Part shown: in pieces, positions 16,413-26,619 of the stretch
Position numbering within the stretch: position 1 is the first letter of the stretch
Layout: every line of letters starts with the position of its first letter
Assembly (NCBI RefSeq): GCF_023509035.1
Contig: NZ_CP075583.1
Span: 5,394,001-5,458,000, forward strand
Direction: 5' to 3'
Origin: Janthinobacterium lividum
GTDB taxonomy: Bacteria > Pseudomonadota > Gammaproteobacteria > Burkholderiales > Burkholderiaceae_D
DNA length: 64,000 bases
Program-made: the position numbers and the translations under genes
The notes under the pieces: model-generated
The model's database searches: none
Told to the model about the DNA's origin: nothing
The model's input: only the letters and a program-made list of their open reading frames with translations

Positions 16413-16436
16413 GGGCAAGGCATCGCTGCCCTGCCC
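16413..16436 (+). terminator. Hairpin after the DksA-like gene
   Basis: GGGCAAGGCA (16413-16422) pairs with TGCCCTGCCC (16427-16436) with one mismatch around a TCGC loop; CCTGTTTTCC follows. A weak intrinsic terminator candidate 28 bp past the stop. Confidence 0.45.
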
Positions 16437-16548
16437 CCTGTTTTCCAGCATGACTGCCATGTTGCCTGTCGTCCCCCACCAACATCGTGGGTGCCGGCTG
16501 GGTGGACGGGTCTCCTCTACTGCCATTGCCCTGCTGCAAGCTGCACGC

Positions 16549-16590
16549 TTGCTTGACTCAGTTTGCTTGACTCAGTCTGCTTAACTCATG
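16549..16590. repeat. Three tandem 14-bp units at the phaB stop
   Basis: TTGCTTGACTCAGT occurs twice in succession (16549-16562 and 16563-16576), followed by a diverged third unit CTGCTTAACTCATG (16577-16590). The third unit contains the phaB stop codon, so the duplication arose from the gene's 3' end. Confidence 0.8.
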
Positions 16591-17327
16591 TGCTGCCCGC
16601 CATTGATGGCAATATTCGCGCCCGTGACGAACGCCGCCTCGTCGGACGCCAGGTAAGCGACCAGGGCCGCCACCTCGTCCGGCTCGCCCAGGCGGCCCAG
16701 GGGAATCTGCGGCAGGATCTTCGTTTCCAAGATATCGACCGGCACGGCCGTCACCATCTGCGTGCGCAGGTAGCCGGGTGAGACCGTGTTGACGGTAATG
16801 CCGTGGCGCGCCACTTCCAGCGCCAGCGCCTTGCTGAAACCATGCACGCCCGCCTTGGCGGCCGCGTAGTTGCATTGGCCAAACGCGCCCTTCTGGCCAT
16901 TCACGGAAGAAATGTTGATGATGCGGCCCCAGCGGTTAGCCAGCATGGGCTCAATCACCTGCTTGCTCATGTTAAACAGGCTGTCGAGATTGGTGCGCAT
17001 GACCTCAGCCCAGTGCGGCAATTCCATCTTGCGCATGCTCTGGTCGCGTGTGATGCCAGCGTTGTTGACCAGCACGTCGATGCGGCCGAACCGCGCCAGC
17101 ACGCTTGCCACGGCTACGCTGCAGGCATCGAAATCGCCCACATCGATGGCCAGCGGATGGAAATAATACTGCTGCGCCTGTTGCTCGTCGAGCCAGCCTT
17201 CCACGCGTGCATTGCCCGGCGTATGCGCCGCCACGACGGCAAAGCCAGCCGCATGCAGCCTGCGGCACAAGGCCGTGCCCAGGCCGCCCATGCCGCCCGT
17301 GACCAGCGCTACCTTTTGTTCTTTCAT
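16581..17327 (-). CDS. phaB: Acetoacetyl-CoA reductase PhaB
   Basis: 248-residue short-chain dehydrogenase. TGGMGGLG (10-17) is the dinucleotide-binding loop; NNAG is at 88-91; the catalytic Ser140, Tyr154 and Lys158 lie in NISSVNGQKGAFGQCNYAAAKAG. That segment, with SPGYLRTQMVTAVP, is diagnostic of PhaB over FabG. It reduces acetoacetyl-CoA to (R)-3-hydroxybutyryl-CoA with NADPH for polyhydroxybutyrate storage. phaC and phaA are not adjacent, so this is either a second copy or a dispersed pathway. Ends beside a tandem repeat. Confidence 0.94.
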   Translation of the reverse strand: MKEQKVALVTGGMGGLGTALCRRLHAAGFAVVAAHTPGNARVEGWLDEQQAQQYYFHPLAIDVGDFDACSVAVASVLARFGRIDVLVNNAGITRDQSMRKMELPHWAEVMRTNLDSLFNMSKQVIEPMLANRWGRIINISSVNGQKGAFGQCNYAAAKAGVHGFSKALALEVARHGITVNTVSPGYLRTQMVTAVPVDILETKILPQIPLGRLGEPDEVAALVAYLASDEAAFVTGANIAINGGQHMS

Positions 17328-17495
17328 TACTGTCTCTCCCCGCTTGTTATGGTTGTTCTGCGTAGGATCAAGTGTAGGAGCAGTTTTTATCGTCAGCTTT
17401 GCGCAAGATCAAGTGCTCAGCCTGATGCAGTCGTGCGCGGCCGGCACCCCGGTCTGTGCCAGAATAGTCACTACTGCACAGCGAGAGGACAGGCC

Positions 17496-18362
17496 ATGAC
17501 GTACAAGACCGTATTGCTCCACATCGACGACAGTGCCGGGCGCGCCGTCCGCATCGAAGCGGCGGCCAGCATCGCGCAGGCTTGCGGCGGCCACCTGACG
17601 GGCGTGGCCCTGACGGGCGTGTCGCGCCTGCTGTACCAGAACCAGCCCGACCTCGATGCCGACCCGAACCTGAGCTTGCATCTGAACTTCCTGCGGGCAC
17701 GGGCGACGCACGCCCTCGACGGTTTCGAACAGCAGGTGCGCGCGGCCGGCGTCGCCTCGTTCGAACAGCGCGTGCTCGACGACGAAGCGGCAGGCGGCAT
17801 CAGCCTGCTGGCCCGCTATGCGGACCTGGTCGTCATCAGTCAATACAATGCCAAGGATAAATCGCCGTCCGTGATGCGCGACTTTCCCGCCTATGTGCTG
17901 CTGCATTCGGGCCGTCCCGTGCTGATCGTGCCGTATGCGCCGCCGCTGCCCCTGCTGGCGCCGCCGGCAGCCGCGCGCAATGTGCTCATTTCCTGGAACG
18001 CCAGCAAGGAAGCGAGCCGCGCCGTGAGCGCCGCCCTGCCCCTGCTGCAGCGCGCCGGACAAGTTCACGTGGCCATTTTCGACGCCCAGGTGCATGCCGC
18101 CGAGCACGGCGAACGGCCGGGCGCCGAGCTGACGCAATACATGGCGCGCCACGGCGTGGAAGCGCGGCTGCATTTGCTCGATGGTGGTGGTGTGCGGCGC
18201 GGCGACATCGGCGAGGCGCTGCTGGCGCAGGCCGCCGACCTGTCGGCCGACTTGCTGGTGATGGGGGCGTATGGCCATTCGCGCCTGCGCGAAACCATCC
18301 TGGGCGGCGTCACGCGCACGATTCTGCAGAGCATGACGATCCCCGTGCTGATGGCACACTAG
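17496..18362 (+). CDS. Tandem universal stress protein (UspA family)
   Basis: 288 residues with two Usp folds. The first (residues 1-145) starts MTYKTVLLHIDDSAGRAVRIEAA; the second (about 155-288) ends MGAYGHSRLRETILGGVTRTIL, carrying the GxxG-x9-G[ST] ATP-binding signature. Double-domain Usp proteins are cytoplasmic and induced by starvation or oxidative stress. Start at 17496 preceded by GAGAGGACAGG. Divergent from phaB with about 170 bp between, which holds both promoters. Confidence 0.9.
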   Translation: MTYKTVLLHIDDSAGRAVRIEAAASIAQACGGHLTGVALTGVSRLLYQNQPDLDADPNLSLHLNFLRARATHALDGFEQQVRAAGVASFEQRVLDDEAAGGISLLARYADLVVISQYNAKDKSPSVMRDFPAYVLLHSGRPVLIVPYAPPLPLLAPPAAARNVLISWNASKEASRAVSAALPLLQRAGQVHVAIFDAQVHAAEHGERPGAELTQYMARHGVEARLHLLDGGGVRRGDIGEALLAQAADLSADLLVMGAYGHSRLRETILGGVTRTILQSMTIPVLMAH

Positions 18363-18382
18363 AGCCCGTTGAAACCGGCGGG

Positions 18383-18739
18383 CTAAGCGCCCTGCCAGGG
18401 CTGACTGCGGATCTTCGCCACCTGGCGCTGCGCCAGCCATTGCCACAGCTGCAGGGCGTCGTCCTGCGGCAGGGCCGACATGTGGCGCGGCCTGGCCAGG
18501 GCGATTTCGCAATCGCGGTCCGACCATTCCTCGAAAGTGACTTCGCCTCCGCTAGCAACTTCGACCTGATACATCAAGCCATCGTCGTAGCCGAAGCGCA
18601 ACACGACGGCGGCGTGGCCGCCGTCCGGCGTGACGCCACCACGGTAGACCTCGGCCAGCGCATCGGCCAGCTGTGCCGGCGAGGGCGCGCAGATGTCGCG
18701 CCCATCGACCCGTGTCAGAATGAACCATGCCTGTGTCAT
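18383..18739 (-). CDS. Conserved hypothetical protein
   Basis: 118 residues, no family recognised. Soluble, mixed alpha/beta, acidic; contains LRFGYDDGLMYQVEVASGGEVTF and a C-terminal helix LQLWQWLAQRQVAKI. No signal peptide, membrane helix or metal motif; the only Cys residues are isolated. Convergent with the Usp gene (20 bp between stops). The 196-bp gap to the next gene leftward-facing at 19502 has no other content I recognise. Confidence 0.65.
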   Translation of the reverse strand: MTQAWFILTRVDGRDICAPSPAQLADALAEVYRGGVTPDGGHAAVVLRFGYDDGLMYQVEVASGGEVTFEEWSDRDCEIALARPRHMSALPQDDALQLWQWLAQRQVAKIRSQPWQGA

Positions 18740-18935
18740 GACGCGACCTCCTATTCATACTCGTTAGCATGCGAGGCAAGTACTACAGGCAGTCACCTGG
18801 GTCCAGTGTCACTTCGGGCGCGCGGAAACTATCCCTGTCGGCATTGTTTACCAATAATTACCAATACTGACAAGTATCATACCTAAATTTCATGCAGCGC
18901 GGCATTTATGCATATTGCGCCACAGAGGCGCTGAT

Positions 18936-19502
18936 TCACGCCACCAGCACGGGAATACTGAGCGGGTCGAAATCATGCCAGTCGCCATTGGCGATCGTGC
19001 CTTCCGCTTCCTCGATATGCTCGGCGCCGAGCCGGTGCAGTGCTTCGAGCGCCCGTTCGCGCTCGTCGAGGCCGCCCAGCGCGACGGCGATCAGCATGCC
19101 CGGATGCCGTGGCTGGCGGCGGTTTTCGCCGTTCCGCTCGCCATTTGCTTCAGGCTCGCCCGCGTCCTTCATTTTATTGAAACTGTAGAGCGAGCCTACG
19201 TGGGCGCCCACCAGCGCCCCCACCACCGGGCCCAGCGGTCCCGTCGCCAGGGTGGCGACCGCGCCGATGCCCGCGCCCACGGCGGCCCCGACGGCCACGC
19301 CCTCCACCACGCCTTCCGGCGTCTCCTTCGCACCCGGCGAGATAGCGCGGTCGCCGCCAAGCGCGTGCAAGTCGTGCTGGCCCGGCTGGTTGACAAAGAA
19401 GGCGCTGATGCGGCTGTCGGGAAAGCCCGCCTGGTTCAGGGCGGCGCGCGCGGCGTCTATCTGCTCCTGCAACTGAAAATGACCTGCGATGATGCGTGAC
19501 AT
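18936..19502 (-). CDS. Stress-type protein with central glycine-zipper hairpin
   Basis: 188 residues from the ATG at 19502. Residues 1-55 (IIAGHFQLQEQIDAARAALNQAGF to VNQPGQHDLHALGGD) resemble one half of the ferredoxin-like general-stress-protein 17M fold; residues 65-105 are a Gly/Ala-rich double membrane hairpin (VGAAVGAGIGAVATLATGPLG). Residues 130-175 (GMLIAVALGGLDERERALEALHRLGA) look like the second half. So a membrane hairpin seems inserted within a small soluble fold. Function unknown; probably a membrane-associated stress protein. Confidence 0.72.
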   Translation of the reverse strand: MSRIIAGHFQLQEQIDAARAALNQAGFPDSRISAFFVNQPGQHDLHALGGDRAISPGAKETPEGVVEGVAVGAAVGAGIGAVATLATGPLGPVVGALVGAHVGSLYSFNKMKDAGEPEANGERNGENRRQPRHPGMLIAVALGGLDERERALEALHRLGAEHIEEAEGTIANGDWHDFDPLSIPVLVA

Positions 19503-19604
19503 GATATGGCCCTCCTGGTCGGCTGCGGGCGCACCGTGCGCCGCCAGGATAGCGTGCGCCGGACAGCGCCAAGATACCGTTCGCTTGCGCACACAGCCGC
19601 TCAC

Positions 19605-20335
<731 letters not shown>

Positions 20336-20339
<4 letters not shown>

Positions 20340-21028
20340 GCAGCCGCTTTCAAGAGACGCGCCTGGCGCCGCTCGAGCCAGAAGGCGGCGCGCGACAGGC
20401 TGAAACACAAGACAAAATACGTCATGCCCAGCAGGAAATACACTTGCACGGGTTTCGTCAGCACCAGGCCATTGACTTGCGAGGCGATGAACGACACTTC
20501 GGCCAGGCCGATGATGTACCCCAGCGAGGTTTCCTTGATGGTGGAAACAAACTGGTTCACCAGCGAGGGCAGCATGTGGCGCAGCGCCTGCGGCAGCACC
20601 ACCGTGCGCATGCTGTCCGCATAGTTCAAGCCCAGCGAACGGGCTGCCTCCACCTGTCCCCGTGGCACGGCTTGCACACCAGCGCGCACGATCTCGGCCA
20701 GGTAAATGCCGTCGAAAATGACAAGGGCGGCCAGCATGGTGCCGAACTGCCCGCTTTCGTGACCCGTGATGCTGGGCAGGAAGAAATACGCCCAGAAGAT
20801 CACCAGCAGCAAAGGGATGCCCCGCACCACGTGGATCAGCGCGGCGACGGGCCAGCGCAGCAGGCGCCAGGGACTGAGGCGCGCCAGCCCCAGCAGCAAG
20901 CCGAAGGGCAAACTGAGCACCAGTGCCAGACTGGCCAGCAGCACCGTCAGCGCCAGGCCGCCCAACGGCCCCTCGGGATAGCGGCCGACGAGAAAATACA
21001 GCCAGTAATCGTGGATCAGTTCCAGCAT
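20336..21028 (-). CDS. Polar amino-acid ABC transporter permease (second)
   Basis: 230 residues, GltK/HisM type, five membrane helices. The cytoplasmic EAA loop reads [28 protein letters not shown], the ATPase docking site. The ATG at 21028 overlaps the preceding stop (TGATG) and its own stop overlaps the ATPase start. A longer open frame upstream lies inside the first permease gene and is not the start. With the first permease it forms the heterodimeric channel. Confidence 0.92.
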
Positions 21029-21705
21029 CAGGACACCTTCCTTTGCAGCAAGGCCGCCAGGCCCGCGATCACCAGCGAAACGGCCAGGTAAGCCGCACTG
21101 GCGAAGACAAATGCATCGACGCTGCGGAACGAGGCCGCTTCCACGCGCTGCGTCTGGTACATCAGCTCGGCCACGCCGATGACGGTGGCGATGCTGGTGT
21201 TTTGCCACAGGTTCAGGGTTTGCGACAGCAGCGGCGGCGCGGCCAGCCGCAGCGCCTGCGGCACGATGCACAGGCGCATGGTGGCGAGAAAACTGAAACC
21301 CAGTGCCCGCCCCGCCTCGAATTGCTGGACAGGAATGGCGCGGATGCCGCTGCGGATGTCTTCCGCCATATAGGCGGCCGTGTATAAAGTCAGGGCCGTG
21401 ATGGCGCTGACGGCTTCGATATTGCCGGCATACAAGCGCTCCTTCCACGCGTCGGGCAGCAGTTCGGGTGCGCCGAAATACCAGAACAGGAAGTGGGCAA
21501 GCAAGGGCACGTTGCGGATCAGCTCGACATACGCGGCGCCCAACCCATTGAGCAGGCGCGACGGGGCGAGGCGCAGCATGGCCACGCCGCACGCCAGCGG
21601 CAGGGACAAGAGCAAGGTGATGCCCATCAGTTGCATGGACAACAGCAGGCCGGAGAGCAACCAGTCGCGGTAGTCGCCGGCCAGCAAAAAGTTCAGATCA
21701 AACAT
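21028..21705 (-). CDS. Polar amino-acid ABC transporter permease (first)
   Basis: 225 residues, GltJ type. The N-terminal helix [23 protein letters not shown] leads a multi-helix core, with the EAA loop [37 protein letters not shown] is a further family hallmark. It starts 22 bp after the binding-protein stop and is translationally coupled to the second permease. Confidence 0.92.
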   Translation of the reverse strand: MFDLNFLLAGDYRDWLLSGLLLSMQLMGITLLLSLPLACGVAMLRLAPSRLLNGLGAAYVELIRNVPLLAHFLFWYFGAPELLPDAWKERLYAGNIEAVSAITALTLYTAAYMAEDIRSGIRAIPVQQFEAGRALGFSFLATMRLCIVPQALRLAAPPLLSQTLNLWQNTSIATVIGVAELMYQTQRVEAASFRSVDAFVFASAAYLAVSLVIAGLAALLQRKVS

Positions 21706-21727
21706 GCGTGACAGTCAGCGGCGAGGT

Positions 21728-22558
21728 TCAGGCGTCGATCTTGTCCGATTCGATCTTGAAAGTACGTTTTTGAAATTTCACATTGCTCGTCGGGCCATAC
21801 CATTTGAAGAACAGTTTTTCCGCCTCGCCCGACTTTTCCAGGCTCCGCAGCACCTTGTCGACGGCTGTTTTCACGCCCGTCTCACCCTTGCGGATGCCGA
21901 AGGCAAACACTTCCTGGCTGATGTTTTGCGGCAGCACAAGATAATCCTTTTGCGCGGCGCCCAGCTTGGCGTAGTTGTTCAGCAGCGAGACTTCATCGTC
22001 GACATAGCCAACGCCCTTGCCTTGCTGCAAGCCCAGGTAGGCCTGGCCCGCCGTCTCGAACGTCACCACATCCACGCCGGGCACGGCCTTACGGATATTC
22101 GGTTCCTGCGTGCCGCCCTTGACGGTCAGCACTTTCTTGCCGGCCAGGCCCGCGACCGTCGTGATATTGCTGCTTTTTTTGACCAGCACGCGCTGGCCCG
22201 TGTAAAACGTCGACAGGGAAAAATCGATCAGCGCTTCGCGTTCCTTGTTGTGCGTCAAGGACGCCGTCAGGATATCGATGCGGCCCTGCTGCAATTCGGG
22301 GATGCGGGCAGCTACGGCCAGCTGTTTGATCACCGGTTTGACGCCCAGGCCCTGGGCGATGGCGCGGCACAGATCCACTTCATAGCCAACCAGCTGGCGC
22401 GACTTGGCGTCGATGAAACTGTTTGGCTCGTCCGTGCCCAGGGTGCCGCAGATCAGCTCGCCCTTCGCCTTGATGGCGGCCAGCTGGTCCGCTTGCGCCA
22501 CTTGGGTGAAGGCGATGGAGGTGAAAAGAAGCGCGGCGAAATGAAGACGGGTCTGCAT
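21728..22558 (-). CDS. Periplasmic amino-acid-binding protein of the ABC transporter
   Basis: 276 residues from the ATG at 22558, which begins a signal peptide (MQTRLHFAALLFTSIAFTQVAQA). The body is a family 3 solute-binding protein: GTDEPNSFIDAKSRQLVGYEVDLCRAIA, then DILTASLTHNKERE and VKGGTQEPNIRKA. These are hallmarks of glutamate/aspartate binding proteins (GltI-like). First gene of the operon. Two Cys residues (in LICGTLG and VDLCRA) might form a disulfide. Confidence 0.92.
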   Translation of the reverse strand: MQTRLHFAALLFTSIAFTQVAQADQLAAIKAKGELICGTLGTDEPNSFIDAKSRQLVGYEVDLCRAIAQGLGVKPVIKQLAVAARIPELQQGRIDILTASLTHNKEREALIDFSLSTFYTGQRVLVKKSSNITTVAGLAGKKVLTVKGGTQEPNIRKAVPGVDVVTFETAGQAYLGLQQGKGVGYVDDEVSLLNNYAKLGAAQKDYLVLPQNISQEVFAFGIRKGETGVKTAVDKVLRSLEKSGEAEKLFFKWYGPTSNVKFQKRTFKIESDKIDA

Positions 22559-22649
22559 GGAATTCCTCTGGTGGATAATGAATGCCGCCATTAGACCGCA
22601 GCGCTCTTATTTCCAAAAAGGAATCTTTTCACCCTTGCATATGAAGAAT

Positions 22650-22672
22650 TCATCTAAGGCCTCATCTAAGGC
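22650..22672. repeat. 11-bp direct repeat at a stop codon
   Basis: TCATCTAAGGC occurs at 22650-22660 and 22662-22672. The second copy holds the TAG stop of the serine hydrolase gene, so the sequence around the stop was duplicated with a 12-bp period. Confidence 0.7.
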
Positions 22673-24780
22673 GCCAGCGCCTGTGTGCCGCCGCCGAGGC
22701 GCAGGATCGCCGCTTTTGCCCCCACGGCGCCCGGATAGCGGGGGTCTAGCTGCAGCGCCTGGCGGTAGGCTGCCACCGCTTGCGTGTGCAAACCTTGCTC
22801 CACATAAAACTCCGCCAAGCTGTCCTGCAAATTCGCGTCGCGCGGATGCAGGCTGGCGGCCGCCTGCAGCACGGCCATGCCTTGCGCGACGGCCCCGCTG
22901 CCTTTCAAACGGTAGGCTTCCAGGTTCAGCGCCGCCGGACTGGTCGCACCCAGCGGATCGCGGGCCAGCGCCAGACGCAAGGCGGCGAGGGCCGGTTCCC
23001 ACTTGCCGGCGTGCAGCAAGGTCAAGCCTTGCAGCGCATGTGCGCGGTCGCTGAGCGGATACAGTGCCACGGCCAGGCTGCTGGCCGCCAGCGCCGATTC
23101 CGCCTCGCCGCGCGCGGCCGACGCTTGCGCCAGTTCCTGCAGTTCGGGCACGAAATCGGGGTAGGCACGCTGGCCGCGGAAGGCCGCGCGCAGCTGGCTA
23201 TCGAGTGCAGAAATAGACGCGGAGGCGGGCGCAGGTGCGGCCGGCCAGGCGATGGCGGCCGTGCGGTCCCAGCTGGCGGCCAGGGCCACGATGGCTTGCT
23301 CGAAGGCAGGATCGAAGCGGGGCAAGGTGCCGGCCGCCGCGCCTTGCGACAATAAAACATAGTCGCGTGCAAACGCCAGCGCGCCGCCACGCGAGTATGT
23401 GTCCAGGTCGATGCCCGACTGGCGCAACACCGCGGCCATGCCGGCGCCGGCCGCCAGGAAGACGCGGCCGCCTGCAGGATGGCGGGCCGCTTCGATATAG
23501 GCGCGCGCCGCCTTGGCGTCGGGCGCCAGCGCTTGCCGGTTGATTTGCAGGAATGCCTCGCGCGTGGCGGCCGCATCGGCATAGGGTTCATTCGTGCGCT
23601 CGGCATGCGCCCTGCCTTCCTCGAACAGGCCTTGCGCCACCTGGTAAGCGCGCTGCTCACCCGCATCGGCGATATACGTGTTCAACTGCCATGGTTCGCC
23701 CGTGACCACCTCGAACAGACGCTGCACGAAAGCCTCGGGATTGACGCGCTCCAGATTGGCGGCGACGGCTATGGTGAGCTTGCGCGACGGGAAACTGTAC
23801 AGATAAGTGACGGTTTCCGGCTGCTGGCCGCTGTGGGCAATGGCGTAACGTCCGCCCGTGGGGAAGATTTCCCAGCCCATGCCGTAGTTCGTCAAGCGGC
23901 CCGCGCGCGTGGCCATCGGCTGCACCATGGCGGCCACGCTGGCCGCCGACAGGATCTTGCCTGCATGGACGCCCCTGCCGAACGCCAGCATGTCGGGCAC
24001 GCTGGCGCGCGTGCCGCCGGCCGAAAAGCGGCTGCTGATATCGATGAATTCCGAATTCTTCCATTCCTTGCCGGCCAGCCGGTAGCCGCGCACGCGATGG
24101 GCAATCACGGCGTCCGGGTCATCCATGACGGTGGCGTCCATGCCCAGCGGCCCCCATACGTGGCGCCGCATGTAGCCGCCATAGCTTTCGCCCGAGGCGC
24201 CCTCGATGACGGCGCCCAGCAAGTTGTAGCCATAGCTGGTGTAGCGGAAGCGCGTGCCCGGTTCGGCGATCAAGTCGAACCGTTCGAAGACGGCGATGGA
24301 CTGGCGCGTATCCTTGTGTTCCTTGAAATGCTGCTCCGCCTTGCTGTCGCGGTAGGCATCGATGCCGCCCAGGTGGCCCAGCAACTGGCGCACCGTCACG
24401 GGAAACGCTTTGACGGGAAAGTACGGCACATAGGTTTGCACAGGAGCATCCAGGTCGACCTTGCCCTGTTCGACCAGTTGCAGAATGGCCACCGCCGTCA
24501 TGGGCTTGGTGACGGACGCCAGCCGGTAGCTGGACCGGGCCGTGGCCGGCACGCGGTTTTCCAGGTCGGCATAACCATAGCCTTTTACCCATTCCACGTC
24601 GCCCTGGCTGAAACCGACGGTCACGCCCGGGATGCGCTCCGCACCCATGCGCTGGGCCGCCCAGCCGTCGAAGTCGGCCAGTCGCGCGGCCAGCACAGCG
24701 GAGGGAGCGGAACCGGCTTGCGCCACACCGCAGAGCAGCGCCAGCGCGCCGGCGACACCGTAGTATTTGCTGCTTTGCAT
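22666..24780 (-). CDS. Serine hydrolase (class C beta-lactamase family) with C-terminal TPR-like repeats
   Basis: 704 residues. A signal peptide ends near AQAG (residue 23). Residues 35-370 form a penicillin-binding/beta-lactamase class C domain: catalytic SVTK at 89-92, YTS at 180-182 in place of YxN, and HSG in the third box. From about residue 560 helical repeats appear (LHAGKWEPALAALRLALARDP; LYVEQ-type helices near the end), consistent with TPRs. Family members hydrolyse peptides, esters or D-amino-acid bonds; true beta-lactamase activity is unlikely with this architecture. Transcribed away from the LytS/LytTR pair, with which it shares a 165-bp promoter region. Confidence 0.87.
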   Translation of the reverse strand: MQSSKYYGVAGALALLCGVAQAGSAPSAVLAARLADFDGWAAQRMGAERIPGVTVGFSQGDVEWVKGYGYADLENRVPATARSSYRLASVTKPMTAVAILQLVEQGKVDLDAPVQTYVPYFPVKAFPVTVRQLLGHLGGIDAYRDSKAEQHFKEHKDTRQSIAVFERFDLIAEPGTRFRYTSYGYNLLGAVIEGASGESYGGYMRRHVWGPLGMDATVMDDPDAVIAHRVRGYRLAGKEWKNSEFIDISSRFSAGGTRASVPDMLAFGRGVHAGKILSAASVAAMVQPMATRAGRLTNYGMGWEIFPTGGRYAIAHSGQQPETVTYLYSFPSRKLTIAVAANLERVNPEAFVQRLFEVVTGEPWQLNTYIADAGEQRAYQVAQGLFEEGRAHAERTNEPYADAAATREAFLQINRQALAPDAKAARAYIEAARHPAGGRVFLAAGAGMAAVLRQSGIDLDTYSRGGALAFARDYVLLSQGAAAGTLPRFDPAFEQAIVALAASWDRTAAIAWPAAPAPASASISALDSQLRAAFRGQRAYPDFVPELQELAQASAARGEAESALAASSLAVALYPLSDRAHALQGLTLLHAGKWEPALAALRLALARDPLGATSPAALNLEAYRLKGSGAVAQGMAVLQAAASLHPRDANLQDSLAEFYVEQGLHTQAVAAYRQALQLDPRYPGAVGAKAAILRLGGGTQALAP

Positions 24781-24944
24781 AATCAGTCATTCCCTGGTGA
24801 GGCCGCGTCCACCACGCGGCGCTGATGCATGATAAGCATGATGACGGCTCCACAGGCGGGCCGTGCACGAAATGCACTTGCCCCGCATGAACGGCACCAA
24901 AGAGGATGAAAATGTTGCAAAAGGGTAGCAAATGAACAGCTACA

Positions 24945-26619
24945 ATGCCCGCCATGCCCTCCTTCTTCCACTACCTGCTGCGGTACTGCCTCGCTTACTG
25001 CCTGGTCTTGCCCGGTTTCGCTGGCGCCATGGATCGCCTGCCGCTGGACGCGGGCTGGCGCGCCTGCGGCACAACAAGCGCCGCACCCGCCGCCACGCTG
25101 CACCAGTTGCTCCGGCCGGGCCAGCTGCTGTGCGTCGAGCGCGAGGTCACCTTGGCCGCCACGCCGTCGTCGACGCAGCTGCTGGTGCTGTCGGCGCTGG
25201 CCGCCAGCGAGCTGTGGCACGATGGTGTCTTGGTCGGCAGCAATGGCCAACCGGCCGGGCAAGCCAACGGGGAACGCGCGGGCGACATCGATTTCGCCAT
25301 TCACCTGAGGCCGCAGCAGTTGGCCAAGGGCAAGCACCACCTGCGCCTGCTGCTGTCGACGCAGCAGGCGCCGGCGCACCTGGCGTCGCCATTTTATGCG
25401 CTGTACCTGGTCGACCGGCAAGACTACCGCGCGGCGCTGGCCTGGTACAGGCTGCCGCCGCTGCTGCTGGCCGGGGCGCTGGGCGCCGTCGCCCTGCTCT
25501 TCCTCGCCTTGACGGTGCTGTACCAGCGGCAGCGGCACTGGGCCATGTTTGCCGCGCTGTGCCTGGTAGCGGCGCTGCTGCTGGTGGTGGAACTCTGGCG
25601 CAGCGTTACCGGCTATGCCTACCCCCTTGCACTTGCCGCGCCTGTACGCCGTCAGCGCCCTGACCTGGCTGTTTTCCGCCCTGCTGCCCCTGTATTTTTA
25701 TACGGCATACCGGCTACCCCGCTGGCCGCTGGCGGCGGCAGTGCTGCTGGCATGCATCGCGCTGGCCGGCGCGCTGCCCACGCATTTCGACGCGCGCTGC
25801 TGGCTGATGTTTCTGACGGGTCTGGCAGCGAGCCTGGCGCTCAACCTGGTCGCCCTGTGGCGCCGCCTGCCGGGCAGCCGCGGCGGCACGCTGATCGCGC
25901 TGGCCTCGTGCGCGCTGCTCCTGCTGACGGGCAGCCAGTTTGCCGAAGGCGGCTTCGCCCTCGTCGTGTGCTTTTTGCTGCTGCCCCTGTGCGCGCAACT
26001 GCTGGCCCAACTATTGCACGAACGCAGCAAGGCGGCGCGTGCCCAGCAACTGGAAAACCAGCTCTTGCGCAAAAGCATGCAACCGCATTTCCTGATGAAT
26101 TCATTGAGCCTGATCAGCGAACTCAGCGCGCAATCGCCGCAGGCGGCCGAAACCTTCATCGAGGCGCTGGGCGCCGAGTTGCGCATGCTCAACGAGTTTG
26201 CCCAGCAGCCCAGCATTGCCCTGACGCAGGAACTGGCCCTGTGCGAGAATTACCTGCGCATCATGGGCACCCGGTTGCAGCAACCGTGCCGTTTGCAACT
26301 CGATGGCGAGGCAGCGGGCATCACCGTGCCGCCCGCCCTGTTGCTGACGGCGCTGGAAAACGCATTCAGCCACAACCGCTACCGCCACGGTGCGGCCTTT
26401 ATCCTGCGCATCGTAAAACATGCGCAAACGCAGGTGCTCACCCTGATCGTGCCGGAAGGCGAGACACGCCCGCACGCGGGCAGTGGCGTGGGCGAACAGT
26501 ACATCCGCGCCAGCCTGCAGGCCGTGTTTGGCGATCATGCCCGCTATGTCAGCGAATATGCCAGCGAACAACTGCCAGCAGGCTGGCGCCTCACCTTTAC
26601 CATGCCGGCGGCGCCATGA
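24945..26619 (+). pseudogene. LytS-type sensor histidine kinase, frame broken by one extra base
   Basis: The N-terminal part has a signal-like helix (YLLRYCLAYCLVLPGFAGA), a periplasmic domain and the first membrane helices to about 25620. A run of five C at 25622-25626 then breaks the frame. Removing one C joins GYAYPLHLPRLYAVSALTW and continues through more helices to the His_kinase region QPHFLMNSLSLISELS (phospho-acceptor His) and an ATPase end, about 557 residues in all. The 7TM-type N-terminus plus LytS kinase fits partners of LytTR regulators. The stop overlaps the regulator ATG (ATGA). An alternative start is 24954. Probably intact in the organism. Confidence 0.83.

Noticed and set aside
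16803..17495. Upstream extension of the UspA gene by 231 codons
   Set aside because: The extension runs antisense through phaB; the Usp fold starts at the ATG at 17496 with a good ribosome site.
22666..24780. Beta-lactamase conferring antibiotic resistance
   Set aside because: It has the class C serine-hydrolase motifs, but a YTS second box and a long repeat tail point to a peptidase or esterase of the wider family.
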